A stretch of 64,000 nt of DNA, from positions 37,481 to 101,480 of the forward strand of contig NCSJ02000148.1 of the NCBI GenBank assembly GCA_002812745.2, read 5' to 3'. This DNA comes from Scytalidium lignicola. Taxonomy: Eukaryota > Ascomycota > Leotiomycetes. The translations under genes and the position numbers were made by a program. The notes beneath the pieces are model-generated. The model was not told where the DNA came from, did not search any database, and saw nothing but the letters and a program-made list of their open reading frames with translations. This document shows, piece after piece, positions 48,801 through 60,010 of the stretch (positions are counted from its first letter, which is position 1; each line of letters opens with the position of its first letter).

Positions 48801-51800
48801 TATTGGTGAGTTCAGCAGATAAGTCATCAATCCGTTGTTGAAGGTTACGGATCTGGGTATTCTTTTCTTCAATGATCCGGTCCATCTCTTCCCTGTACTG
48901 GTCCTGGGTTGCATTAAGGCTCTGGAGCTCCTCCTCTGAAGACTGACTTATAGCCTTGTACTGCTCCATTTGGCCCTTGGTGTTCTCAAGTTCAGACTTC
49001 GCAAGATCAAGATCTCTCTTCAATTCTGAGACTTCGATAGCAAGAGTCTGTTCCCTGCTGAGTATGTTATCCTGGACAGGTTCATCATTTCCTGATATAT
49101 TCTCAACATTTGCCCCTGGCCGTGGTGTCGGCTGGGGACGGAGAACCTCAACGCGCTCCTCAGCACTCTTTAATTCGATAGTCAGCTCATCAACTCGGGC
49201 TTGGAGATTATCCCTATTTGTCTTGGCCGCCACCAACTCCTCTCGCACTTGCCCAAGGTTAGTGACCAGGTCGTCGATCCGCTTCTGGCTTTGCTGGTTA
49301 TCATACTCTTTTCGGAGCTGCGTCTTCTTATGATCTTCAACTTCGTCCGCCAACTTACGTTTCGTTGTACTTAGTTCTGCTTCCAGAGATTCCAGCTGAC
49401 TCTGAACCCGCCTTCTATTCTCGGACTCAGCTAACTCGTGTTCGTTCTGCAGCGTTTGCTGACTAGCTACTAATCCATTAAGCCGACTTCGTTCATTCAT
49501 CAGGTTTTCGTTATCTTGAGTCAACCGATCCTGGATATCCTTCCACAGCGTCTTCTCTGCCTTTAGGTTGGCATTCTCATTTCTCATGCTCTCCACCAAA
49601 GATTTAGCCTCGATAAGATCTTCGGCAACCTGCTGTGTCCTTAAGTCTTGTATTGCTGCCGCTTCAGAGAGTGTCTGAGAACGTTTCTGCATCTCGTTGT
49701 TCTCTTTCTGTAACATCACATAGTTAGAGTGCAACATCTCGTACCGTTCATTTGCAAGCGTAAGCTGGCTGCTGACTCTAGCAATTTCAGCTTGAAGTGC
49801 ACCCTTCTCAGATGAGAGTTTCTCTGCTTGTTCTTTCAAAGTACGTCGATCAACAGTTTGTTCTTCTCGGTAATGATCAAACTGAGCTTGCATTTCACGT
49901 AAGAGTGTCGCATAGTTGGCAGCATCCGTACTATGATGATTGTTCTCAGTGGTTGTTATAATATCGTTCTCTCCAGTTATAGACTGGTCAAACATGGAGC
50001 CAATCTCTGAGGCAGCAGGAATCTGTCCACGATATTGAAGCATTCGGCGGAACATATCTCTTTCCTTGATGTAGCTTTCGGAGCGTGTGACCATTGAGCG
50101 CAGCTCATCCTTGTAATTCTCAATCTTTGCTTGAAGGCTCTGTACTTCTTCATGATCTTTGGCAGCTTGATGTTTGGCAGTTAGTGCTTCTTCGCTCTCC
50201 ATTTGCGCCCCTAGCTGCCTGGTAATCTTTAGAAGTTCCTGGTTCTTTTCTTGGAGCTCGCTAATACTACGGAAAACAACAAGCCGTTCACTGATGAATC
50301 GATCGGTATCGGTTAGCCCCTCTAAAGCTTCTTCACCAATCTCACCTCGAGCTAGACGTTCAAGTTGTAGGCGTTCATCAGCACTCAGAGCGTCATATCC
50401 ACGCTCCCGAGCTTCCATGTCGCATAGGAGCATCTTAACTTGTGCACTGAGATCGCGCAACTGTTGACGGAGAATATTTGCCTCTGCCTGTGCAGTGGAA
50501 GCCTCACTCTCTGCTCTTCTAGCATCTTTCTTGGCACGATCTCGTTCAATACCTGCCTGATCAACGAAGCTTGACATCTGTACTACTTCTTGTTGAAGTC
50601 GTTCGTGCTCGGCTTGAAGCTCTTCTATTTCCGGTTGCTTAGCTTCTAGATCCTGCAACATCTCTTCCATATCGGCAGCAAGACGCTCGCTTCGTCTTTT
50701 CTCGTTGGCTAACTGTCCTTTAACTTTGTATAGCTCTTCGATAGCCTGAGTTGCTGTGATGGCCGACTTGCCTCGAATAGAGCCTGGAGTAGAGAATGGC
50801 CCAGAAGGCGAGCCAGCTCTTCCCAGCATCGATCCATTTAAACCTTGACGTGGCGTAGCAGGAATAGATCCACCGACAGGTTGGGCTTGCGTCAAGGCCT
50901 CAAGACGATCCACCTCCGCTTCAAGTTCGGCTATCCGACGTTCAGCTTGTTCTTGTAACTCCCGCTCTGCTTCAACTTCTTGTTGACATCTGCCAACNTT
51001 TTTCGTCCGCCTCGTCTTTTGTTTTTCTTAATAACGAATCAACTTCCTGGAGCCTCTCCCAGTGGGCTTTTGCTTGTTGGGTTTGAAGATCAGCTAGTCG
51101 TCTTCCACTCTCCAATTCCTGTCGGAAACCCTCTTCGGATTTTGCAGAAGCTTCCTGTAATTGTTGGACTTTCAAAAATGAATCCTCAGCCTTCTTCTGT
51201 ACCTCATCGAGACGGGCACGTAGGGCCTGCTCCGTTTTCTTGAGTGCTTCTACATTGGAACTAGCCTCTTCATTCATACGTTGTAGTTCAGCAATCCTAG
51301 CTCCCTTTTCCTTTCGCAATTTCAAAGATTCCGCATTTTTAGTCTTTAACTCGTTTTCGAACCACTCGTTGTTACGTCTGGCTAGCTCAAGTTCTTGCTT
51401 AAGGGACTGCTCTCTGAATTTTGCACTAGAAAGGGATGAGTTCGCGTTCTGAACTGTCTGCTGTAGAGCCGTTATTTGTTGATTTAATTCCAAGATCTTT
51501 TGATGCTGTTTTTGTATATCTTCAAGAAGGCTAGCATTGGCATTTGTCTTCGTTTCTAACAGCGCAATAGAATCGCGATTTGCCGATTCGAGTGATGCTA
51601 TTCTAGCTCGCAAAGTTTCTACTTCGGAAAATGACGTTGTAGAGGACGACTTAAGCTTTTGCAATTCGCTTTCTAGTGCAGCTCTTGAGTTTTCTAAGGA
51701 AGAGATAAGTCAGAGACCAAAGTAGAAAATGCTAGATTGATATTATTACCCTCTTGGCTGAGCTTCTTTCGGTCTTCTTCAAGATCCTTCTGAGACTTTT

Positions 51801-52041
51801 CGAGGCTGGATCTCAACCCTTCAATACGTGTCTCCGATGACCGCACAGCGCTCTCGAGTTCGATATCAACGTGTAATTTATCAGCAGCAAGTTCGTCATG
51901 CTCGCGCGCCTTTGCCGTTACAGCTTCAAGAACAGATCGGACCAGCTCTGATGTCGGCTGGTCAAGAACGGTGGTGAGAGTTTGCTGCGGGAGACTCAAG
52001 TATGCCGACAAGTAGTCGGTATCCAATATAGCTACCGCCAT
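45805..52041 (-). CDS. MLP1: Nuclear basket nucleoporin Mlp1/TPR
   Basis: Mlp1/TPR forms coiled-coil filaments of the nuclear pore basket and takes part in mRNA quality control and export. Exons are 52041-51750, 51693-46377, 46324-46125 and 46074-45805. An N at 50998 breaks the frame. Leaving it out makes the phases close and gives 2025 residues, the usual size for this family, so the break looks like a sequence error and not a real lesion. The start MAVAILDTDYLSAYLSLPQQ is family-like. Residues from about 50 to 1600 are almost unbroken heptad coiled coil, rich in L, E, Q, K and R. A TPR/MLP1-type segment lies before a Pro/Thr-rich region. The last two exons encode Lys/Pro/Glu repeats, then a Gly/Arg tail with RGGGPNRGRGN and GRGRGGGQQRGG. 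It converges on dynactin p27 (208 bases apart) and diverges from TFIIE beta. Confidence 0.93.
50998..50998. other. N that breaks the MLP1 frame
   Basis: On the coding strand the sequence reads GACGAAAAANGTTGGCAGA. With N counted, translation meets a TGA within nine codons. With N removed it runs on as DEKVGRCQQEVEAERELQEQ, in frame with the next 1500 residues. The N sits beside a run of five A/T bases, like other Ns in this window. Confidence 0.9.
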
Positions 52042-52629
52042 GGTTAGATGCCCTCTTATAAGATAATCAACCGTGATGCTGTATCATTTGTATCCAAGGC
52101 GTTTGTTGAAGTAGGCAGCGTTAGTGCTTTGAACCGCGGACCATCCCCCACAACAGAGCCAGCAAAAGCTTAAAACGTTATGTCTACAATGATCGCATGT
52201 CCCATGAGCCTAATAGGGAGAAGTTCCCCGGTATTTGCAGTTAAAGGGATGCGGTCAAAGTGAATTCGTGATGAATCGCGTTCGGTTGCTAGGCAATTAG
52301 AAGGTTGGACTAAAATTGCCAGCTCGCGCGACTAGCTCGCCTTTGCGAGCTTTGACATCCCAGCCTTGTTTCAATCTCACTCGTCAGCCTTTCTACAAAA
52401 TACAGTAGAAACAGTTAATCCTAGTGATTTTCTAGATTTAACATACATTACAACCGAAACCTAGTTTACAGACACCAGATCTCAAATTCTCCACTCCATC
52501 GTCTTCTACGAACTACAGAGCGTCAAACTCACCTTGCAAGGCTTCTACAGGAGCAACTCTCTTGTCACCTTCCTGTCCAATTCTGTTGGAATATCCTCCA
52601 AACTTATCGCAAATCTAAATCATTTCGAC
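52042..52629. promoter_or_regulatory. Divergent MLP1/TFIIE-beta promoter region
   Basis: About 590 bases between divergent start codons. A 7-base perfect hairpin with a third copy of its arm lies at 52321-52351 (listed). From about 52375 the plus strand becomes C/A rich and may be the TFIIE beta leader. The frame upstream of 52630 is open to 52534 but lacks an ATG. Confidence 0.45.
52321..52351. repeat. AGCTCGC direct and inverted repeat
   Basis: AGCTCGC occurs at 52321-52327 and 52334-52340. The second copy pairs with GCGAGCT at 52345-52351 across a CTTT loop. The group lies between the divergent MLP1 and TFIIE beta genes, about 280 bases from each start, so it could be a binding site for a dimeric regulator of both. 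No known factor is assigned. Confidence 0.5.
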
Positions 52630-53529
52630 ATGTCCTCTTATCTAGAGAAGCAGCAAGCGGCTTTTAAGAGTAATGTCACATCGGCTGCGACAAAGGTATC
52701 TAACAAACGCACTTTCGCAGCGACACCAGCATCTGCACCTTCTCCTGCCCCCTCGAATGCCTCCAACGCCTCGAGAAACGAGAACAAGGATCAAAAACGT
52801 AAACGAGAAACACAGAATATTGTCTACTCCCAGCCTGCGGTCACTGGCTACGGCGCCGATCCCTTCAGTCAAGTGACGTATGTCATCGACTTCCTAAAGA
52901 AAAAGGACGAGCCCAAGACATTTATGGAAATATTAGGATATCTAAGTCAGTCACATGTGGATGAACCGCAGAAGAAGATTATCGCCACGATTCTAAAGAG
53001 ACATAGTCGTGTCCGATGGATTCCCGATCCAAATGTGAAGACACAACGGTGGGATTCGGGCACCTTCGTTCATAACCCTATTATCAACGTTCGAAGCAAG
53101 AAGGACCTGATGTTATATCTCCAGAATAAGCCTGATGCAAAAGGAGTATCTGTTAAGGACCTGAAAGATGGCTGGCCTGACTCCGAGGAGGCACTCAACG
53201 AGTTAGAGGCTGAGCATAAAATTCTAGTTACACGGACGAAAAAGGACAATCATGCTAGAATGGTGTGGAGCAACGATCCTTCTCTTGTTCATAGGATCGA
53301 TCCTGAGTTCCAAAAGATGTGGCTCGATATCAAACTTCCAGGTGTGGACGACCTTGTTAGGAAACTTCTTGACGCTGGCCAAAAGCCTGCAAGTGAAGAC
53401 CCAAGCAAGCGGATCAAGCCACTACCAAAGCCAAAGGAGAAGAAGAAGAAAGCGGCAAGAAAAGGTGGCCGTACCACAAACACACATATGGAACATCTTC
53501 TCAAAGATTATGGCCACTTAAAACGGTAA
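52630..53529 (+). CDS. TFA2: Transcription initiation factor TFIIE, beta subunit
   Basis: TFIIE beta works with TFIIE alpha in the RNA polymerase II preinitiation complex, helping recruit TFIIH and open the promoter. It is a single exon of 299 residues. The ATG at 52630 opens MSSYLEKQQAAFKSNV; the frame is open further 5' without another ATG. A Ser/Ala/Pro-rich N-terminus of about 75 residues is followed by the core winged-helix domain at about 78-150 (TYVIDFLKKKDEPKTFMEIL, ILKRHSRVRWIPDP). A second winged-helix-like part follows with IINVRSKKDLMLYLQNK and DGWPDSEEALNELE. The C-terminus is strongly basic (KPKEKKKKAARKGGR), as in the yeast protein. It is divergent from MLP1. Confidence 0.93.
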   Translation: MSSYLEKQQAAFKSNVTSAATKVSNKRTFAATPASAPSPAPSNASNASRNENKDQKRKRETQNIVYSQPAVTGYGADPFSQVTYVIDFLKKKDEPKTFMEILGYLSQSHVDEPQKKIIATILKRHSRVRWIPDPNVKTQRWDSGTFVHNPIINVRSKKDLMLYLQNKPDAKGVSVKDLKDGWPDSEEALNELEAEHKILVTRTKKDNHARMVWSNDPSLVHRIDPEFQKMWLDIKLPGVDDLVRKLLDAGQKPASEDPSKRIKPLPKPKEKKKKAARKGGRTTNTHMEHLLKDYGHLKR

Positions 53530-54274
53530 TTACTATTTACTGATTATCGCCATTAACAACAACCCCCTCGCTATTCGATGGCTCGGAATGATCACTAATT
53601 CTGCGATGTATCTCCTATGAGCGCAGCATTCCGAATCACGCATACTTGTCAGTAATCATTTGTCTCAAAGCTATGTAAAGCGAGATGCAATAGTTTGGTA
53701 GAGGCATCGCGCAGAGGAGCCGAATCCTACACAAACACGACATACAAGCCAAGCTCCTAAAATCGGGCGCTTGCGGGGTGGAGAAGCTCTATCGAGGACA
53801 TGTTTTTACACTACATTTGTGGCAGTGTTAGTTATCCGGCTCCCACAATATGGAATAAGTTGCTTATAGCGGGACTTAGGCTTTGTGAGCGGGAAGGCTC
53901 TATCAAGGATGTGTTTACACGAAATTCCTAGGGATGTATCATAATAATCATCTTCTATTGCTACTTGATCACTCAAGTTGAAACTTAACTTCTTCCTTAA
54001 TATTCACTCTGTGGTGGTTGGTCAATTGCGTGGCAAGATCCTGTTAACCATTTGTGGCTAAAATTAAGGTGCTAATAAATCCGATGGTGCGCTTCTAATA
54101 ATCTCGGGTTGATTTCTAATCTTGAATAACCACGAGAGAAGTAGTTGTAGGAGCCATAACTAATCATTTTCGAAGCATTCGTAGCACCGAAACCCATTTA
54201 ATCCATTTGCATATAATATTGCCTTGGTTCTAGCAAGGATTGGAAGAAAGAACATATTGTTTTTATTGAGTCGC
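53530..54274. other. Intergenic: TFIIE beta to DsbA-like gene
   Basis: About 745 bases with no gene. Two imperfect copies of a roughly 28-base unit lie at about 53783-53812 and 53894-53920 (listed). The remainder is AT-leaning. Confidence 0.45.
53783..53920. repeat. Two imperfect direct repeats
   Basis: AAGCTCTATCGAGGACATG followed by TTTTTACAC near 53783-53811 resembles AAGGCTCTATCAAGGATGTG followed by TTTACAC near 53894-53920. Differences include G/A and C/T transitions and small indels. Both are preceded by a G-rich GCGGG sequence. They could be remnants of a small mobile element or a local duplication. Confidence 0.4.
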
Positions 54275-55032
54275 ATGCACTTCAGACCGTCTGCGCGCAG
54301 AATGACGAATTTCAAGATCGATATTGTTAGCGACACAGTTTGTCCCTGGTGCTACATAGGCAAGAAAAAGCTAGACAAGGCTATCAGTGCATATCAACAG
54401 TCGCATCCAGGATCCGAAGATACATTTTCAATATCATGGCTCCCGTTCTATCTTAATCCCGGGGCCCCGAAGATTGGTGTGTATTTCGCCTATTCCCCAT
54501 ATCTTTGCTTCATCTAACATATGTATATATAGGTGTCGACAAGGGATCTTATTTCGTGGCCAAATTTGGTGAGGGGCGCACACAAATGATATTTGAACGG
54601 CTGCGACAGCAAGGGGAAGAGACGGGTATTAACTTTAAATTTGGTGGCAAGACTGGAAACACGAGAGACAGTCATAGGTTGATCCAGCTTGGGAAGACCA
54701 AGTCACCACAAATGGAGACTAGAGTTGTGGAGGAGCTTTTCCGGTCGTATTTCGAGGAGGAAGGTGATATCACAAGTCCGGAAATGCTGCGTAAAGCGGC
54801 AGTGAAAGCAGGATTGGATGAAAATGAAGTTAAGGAGTGGTTGAAAACCGATAAAGGTGGAGAAGCTGTTGATGAGGAGGTCAGGCGCGCAAAGTTGGAA
54901 CAGATCACAGGTGTCCCGAACTTCACTCTTCAGGGCAAATATGAGGTTGGTGGAGCTCAGGACCCAGCTGTATTCTTGCGACTATTCGAAAAGATCAAAG
55001 ACGCAGAGACAGCCAAAGAGTCCAAGACTTAG
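54275..55032 (+). CDS. DsbA/FrnE-like thioredoxin-fold oxidoreductase
   Basis: A DSBA-like thioredoxin family protein, related to bacterial FrnE, likely a cytosolic thiol-disulfide oxidoreductase or glutathione-dependent enzyme. Exons 54275-54476 and 54533-55032 join in phase for 233 residues. I chose the first ATG, opening MHFRPSARRMTNFKID; the second, at 54302 (MTNFKID), fits the family length equally well and gives 224 residues. The active site is CPWC at residues 23-26 within VSDTVCPWCYIGKKKL. The helical insertion holds RDSHRLIQLGKTKSPQMET, and the cis-proline region reads QITGVPNFTLQGKYEVGGAQ, both typical. No signal peptide is convincing. Basic residues in the first ten positions could be a weak targeting sequence if the upstream start is used. 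Confidence 0.9.
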
Positions 55033-57942
55033 TGTTGTGAATGGAATCTTCTATGATACGTCATCTGAAGTTTCAACAGCATTGGATGGAATGGTCCCTT
55101 TAGCTCAGGAACACTTAGCATGAACCTTGATTTTATGTTTGTAGGGAAGTTTGATTGTTCATTCATAGGTATTGCAGGGTATTGCAGGTGTTGGAAATCT
55201 CCCTGGAGAAGTTTAACTATTACTGAATAATAGCCACTCATGTTTGGCGCTTTTATCAAGCCTCGGCACCGACAGTATCGCCCATTAAAAAGCTTTCGTA
55301 GCAATTAATGGACACGGAAATTGTGTAATGTCCTATCTGTCTAGCCACCTATAAAGGCGCCAACAAAAGATTTCGATACCGAAGAATATATGGAATATAA
55401 ATATCTTTCTGGTTTTTTTGTTAGAGCAGGGTAGATCGCAATAGCCAGTAGCGGAGATACAAAAGCTTTTTAGGATTCAGAAATAGTTTACACACTTCCT
55501 TTCACAGACAATATAAATTGCTATATGCCGAGGTCAACTAATCTCCTATCGACAACTGAGTGAGAACGCAGTTGGGATATTTAGAATTATAATTTTGAGA
55601 CCTTTTAAGGATTTGTTTTTGTGTGTTGACGTCCAGTAGTTCCATGTTTATCCGTCCACTTTCGAAGTTCCACGCCAAGGGTTAGAATGTCCTTTCCTTC
55701 TATAATAATAATGTTCGTAAGAGAGTGAAATGCATGATCAGAGTATCCTGACTGATGAGTGATTCTTACTTGAGTTTCAGGAAACCAAATTTGGGAGTCA
55801 ATAGATATAGAGGTATCTCTAAGCACGTGTAAAGCAGGATGCTTCTAATAGCCAGTTCCAAGTGCGAATATTGGATAAGACTATTTTAAATTATTAATTA
55901 TGACACAATCAGTTTTCTAGGGATGGAATAAAAACTGTAGTCATGGTTAGTATGATTTAGTTCTACACTCTCGGGGTGAGCAAGGGGTACACTGTTCATC
56001 AGGAGGCCACTTATTTCAAGTTACCAAGTTATGACGAAAGAAATCCCGGTAAGCTGTTACTGTAGGCCGCTCGTAAACATATAGAATTGTATTAGAATAC
56101 AAAAATGATGGATTAGTTGGTTTACCCCTAACAGACAACCTTCGTGTGTGACATTATGGTTCCTCCAGATGAATTCCTCGAGTAAAACTGAAAATCTGGC
56201 TCATTAATATTAAGCGTGGCATACGGTGCTGCTTTCAACAAAAGGCAGAAACCATTCTATCTGGAAGTCCAGGTGTTTATACAAATCCCATATGGAAGGA
56301 TATGAGAAATAATCAAATTATAGTCTATGCGGGCCTTGAAAGATCCAGGGATCTACGGCAGCCCTATCAACGAAATATGGGCTGAACTACGCTAAAAGTT
56401 TATTATGGAGTTCTTACGAAACAGGATGCAACAGCAACAGAAACGAAAATAATATATAAAATATTGGAAACAAAACTTCATTAAAACTTCCAAGCAACTG
56501 TGAATGAGACTCATTGCTGATGAGAAAACTGCTCGTATTCTCACCGGGAAAGCTCAAACCGGACAAACACTTTTCCGCAACTCGTTGTCTTCCAAAATAA
56601 ACTTCTACGATGCTACGGTGCTGTAACATCTACGTAGGACGCAGCCTAAGAGAGTAATCTAAGACATGACTGAAGGTTAACTGCCGATAACATTACACAC
56701 CGCGGAGAGGCTGACTGAAACAAATAAACTGTACCCTCGTAAAGGAGGCGTTATCGAGTCTTTTTCGGCCATGGTTGCAGGTCAATAAACGCCCTCGAGC
56801 GGAGAGCAGTACTGCAACTCCAAATTGGAGGCAGGGGCGTATCTCACGGATGATGCTTTTGACGATACAGAGGTCCCCACGCGCTCTTACACCCTCTACG
56901 CTCATTACACCGACAACACCCTGAGCCTATATGTTAGAGCTACTATTGCTATGGATCAGGCAAAGTTGTAGATCTTGTCCATGAGTCCTTGTCTCACGTC
57001 TTAGATCACCAACGTCTTATGACGATAAGATAGCAATGCGCTGTATGCAAGTCAACGAGTTGGGGAGCTTCATACATTCTCGACAACAAGTTCAACGCAT
57101 CAAAGATCCCTGACCAGGCTCAACGGTAAATGTCAGTTCAAGTGAGGCGACCGATGCGGTTAGCTAAAACAGACGAAAACGGTCATAATTCCTGCAATAT
57201 GCTCATCACCCGTCCACTCTTTTTTTCAAGGCATGAAGCAGCATCATATCATGTGCAGTGAAGATTTTGAGTTGATTCTGCAGCTTTCTTCTCTCACGCT
57301 CAGAGACGGCGCAGCAAAAGCCAACACATCAAATGTTAAATATCTTCCTTCACAGCATTCCTTGGAACCAACCCAAATCGTCCACACGCATACAATTTTT
57401 TTTGTAAGCATGCAGTTGGACTTTTGAGCGCCGCCCCAATCCCAAAAGGAGGATCTAGATTAACACACCAGTTTTGCTTTAATGCCTTATAGAAAATATC
57501 CGAACCATCATTAGCCATCCAAAGCTACCCGACTTCCGCGGGAATTTTCGATTCCTCCTTTTCTTCAAGTCTCCCTCTTATGTTGCAGAAAGAAAAACAA
57601 TGGGCTGGAATACACCCCTCCCCCAATAGTAGTGCGCCGCCCGATTTGCGGATGTTCGCCGGCTTTCCGCGCACACCCCCTGAATTCCAAAATTTAACAG
57701 CTTACGGGACGTACTGAAATACTGTCATTATTTTATTTTTGTACTACTCCTGGTTCATATCGTAAAAACAAGATTTGGAGATGTCAGATCGAGATCGAGA
57801 TTAGGTTTGGGTTACACGAGACGAAAAATTTGGAGAAAATGTGATAGGAATGAGCTAAGATTTGTTACAGAAATAAATACCTGTCCGAAAGCGGTGAGAA
57901 AGCCTGAAGGGGTGTGTGAGAAGACAAAAAGCAAAGGTGTGT

Positions 57943-57953
57943 CCCCCCCCCCC
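57943..57953. repeat. Poly-C homopolymer
   Basis: Eleven consecutive C residues in intergenic DNA, a likely site of length error or variation. Confidence 0.85.
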
Positions 57954-59983
57954 GTATATATTTCCATTTACGGTCAAAGGCTAACCAAGTAACCGAAAGA
58001 AGAGCAGAGAAAGGTTTAGACCCATCATGCATCCTTCTGGAAAAAGGTACTACAGTACGGACGTACTGGCAGACCGGGTCTTGAACATGGACATTGTTGC
58101 ATTACCGCAATATAGTAATAAGCTAGAACTATGGCACAAGGAAGGGGCGGGAAAGCCTCGCTAACCCTGAATTTAAGACGGCACAAGGCCTATATTAGAT
58201 AATGCTGCTGTGGACTTTTTGGTTGAGACGATCTATACACTGGCGTTCTTTTGGATAGCGGGGCAGGAGACGGGAGCAGCGGGCGGAATGAGATGCAAGT
58301 CATTAAATCGATCACTGGATGAGTTGGTGCCTGCCGTTAAAATGCTTCTTGCATGGTTGACCCGTAAAACTAGTAATTTTTTCCTTGTCGTTAATTATGA
58401 CAGAAAACGTGAAGAAGCAAAAAAGTATAAAAAAGAATTACAAAAGGTATATGCACTGACTCGCTGTCAAAAACTATCTCGGATCTATGTGTTCGGCAAT
58501 GACAGGCTTGCAGGCTGGAGTGGCAATGCATAAGCACTGATGCAGCTGTACCCGCAGATCTTTTCTGCAGAGTATCATGCCCGAGTATCTGGGGTCTACC
58601 ACACAGTACGCCGCAAAGGGTAATTAAAGGGCTTTGCATATAGGTGGTTGAGCCTTATTGTTGTACTGTAGAGTGATGGATCAGGATACGTACGCTGAGC
58701 ACTACGTACCTCTCATACAGTAATATTTTAGGATGGCCCTATTTATAAAGAATTCTGGGCAATGTTCTAAACCAGTAAATGCTAACATTTTTCGGTTATC
58801 TCTGGCGATTTGCCGGTACTCGTGTAAGGACTGTTGGGAATTACCGGTGTCGTAGTATTCTTGATGTCGATCGAGATCGGTGGCTGCATGTTTGTTTCAA
58901 AGCTTGCAGTTACCAAGATGGCTAGCAGTACAGATGCACAGGAGCTGGAGAAACAGATGGAGCTGCACTGAGGTCCGTGAGTGCTTGGGTGGCACTGTGG
59001 AATAGGGGGGGTTAATCAAAACCAAAAACCATGAGGGCTCTGCAGGTCATACATCAGGAAAAATGCACGCATGAAGAGCAACCGAACCTTGGAATGCAAC
59101 TTTGGGATGGTGAGAGTGAGTGAGAACTAATACTGTTCATAGGTGGTTAAGGCCTGTTCGTATGGCACTGGTAGTAGACTAATAGAGATCTAACTATGCA
59201 GAACAAACGGCTACAGTTAGGACATTGTACTAGCAGTAGAATACAGGTCGTTTATAACAGATCCCGTGTTGACCAGAAGATGGTCCGGGACCAAAGAATG
59301 GTTCAGCCAGACCTAGTGCTTCCACTGGCGTTTTGTAGACCAACAGTCCTCCCATGTCCAAGCCTCACGAAAGAAATCAGGGATGGTGGGATGGTGGCAT
59401 AAAATGCACAAAAGTATTTCATCGAGTATTTCATCGAGACCGTCAGAAAGTCGGTCAACGCCTGAGATAACTTATTCGAATAGGCTTTGCACCAGGAGAA
59501 GCGGCGGTAGTCCCAGGCTGGTGGTACTCAATCATACGGAATAGCGACGCATTGAGACGTGGCTGAAAGCATCTTCGATTTACGAGGTTTAGGTCGCTGG
59601 ACCCCAACATATTGTGCTGTCTCCGGATTCCCGGAGCCAGATTGGCTTCTTAGCCTGGTGCGACCTGGTCCAATAGTGAGCGCGGAGACGGAGAGAAAAT
59701 GAAACATAGATTCAAATATATGAGAGATGAGCGCCGACGGCCCAGAGCTTGATGCTCGAACCCGCACATGGCAACTTCCATGACCGACCTCCTGGATCCT
59801 CGAGATGATACAGGCCGCGGAAGCCCATGCTGAACCGAATCATGGAAATGCCCTAAGCCATATGCAGGCCGGCATTCGCACGTAAGCTCTGCAGGACAAT
59901 GCCGGTTTGCTGTCATCCGTTACGACGCATAATTATGCCTGACAGTTCATCAGACAAGCACCGCGGAGCGTCGGTGGTGGTCA

Positions 59984-60010
59984 TACAGTACTGTAATACT
60001 GTACTGTACA
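59984..60010. repeat. TACAGTACTGTA palindrome with GTACTGTAC extension
   Basis: A perfect 12-base palindrome at 59984-59995, identical to the one at 4805-4816, is followed directly by overlapping TACTGTACTGTACA to about 60010. It is the densest GTAC-family cluster in the window and could fold back on itself. Confidence 0.7.

Noticed and set aside
55605..55826. 73-codon open frame with a somewhat protein-like sequence
   Set aside because: I considered a decayed exon, but found no adjoining exon or family match.
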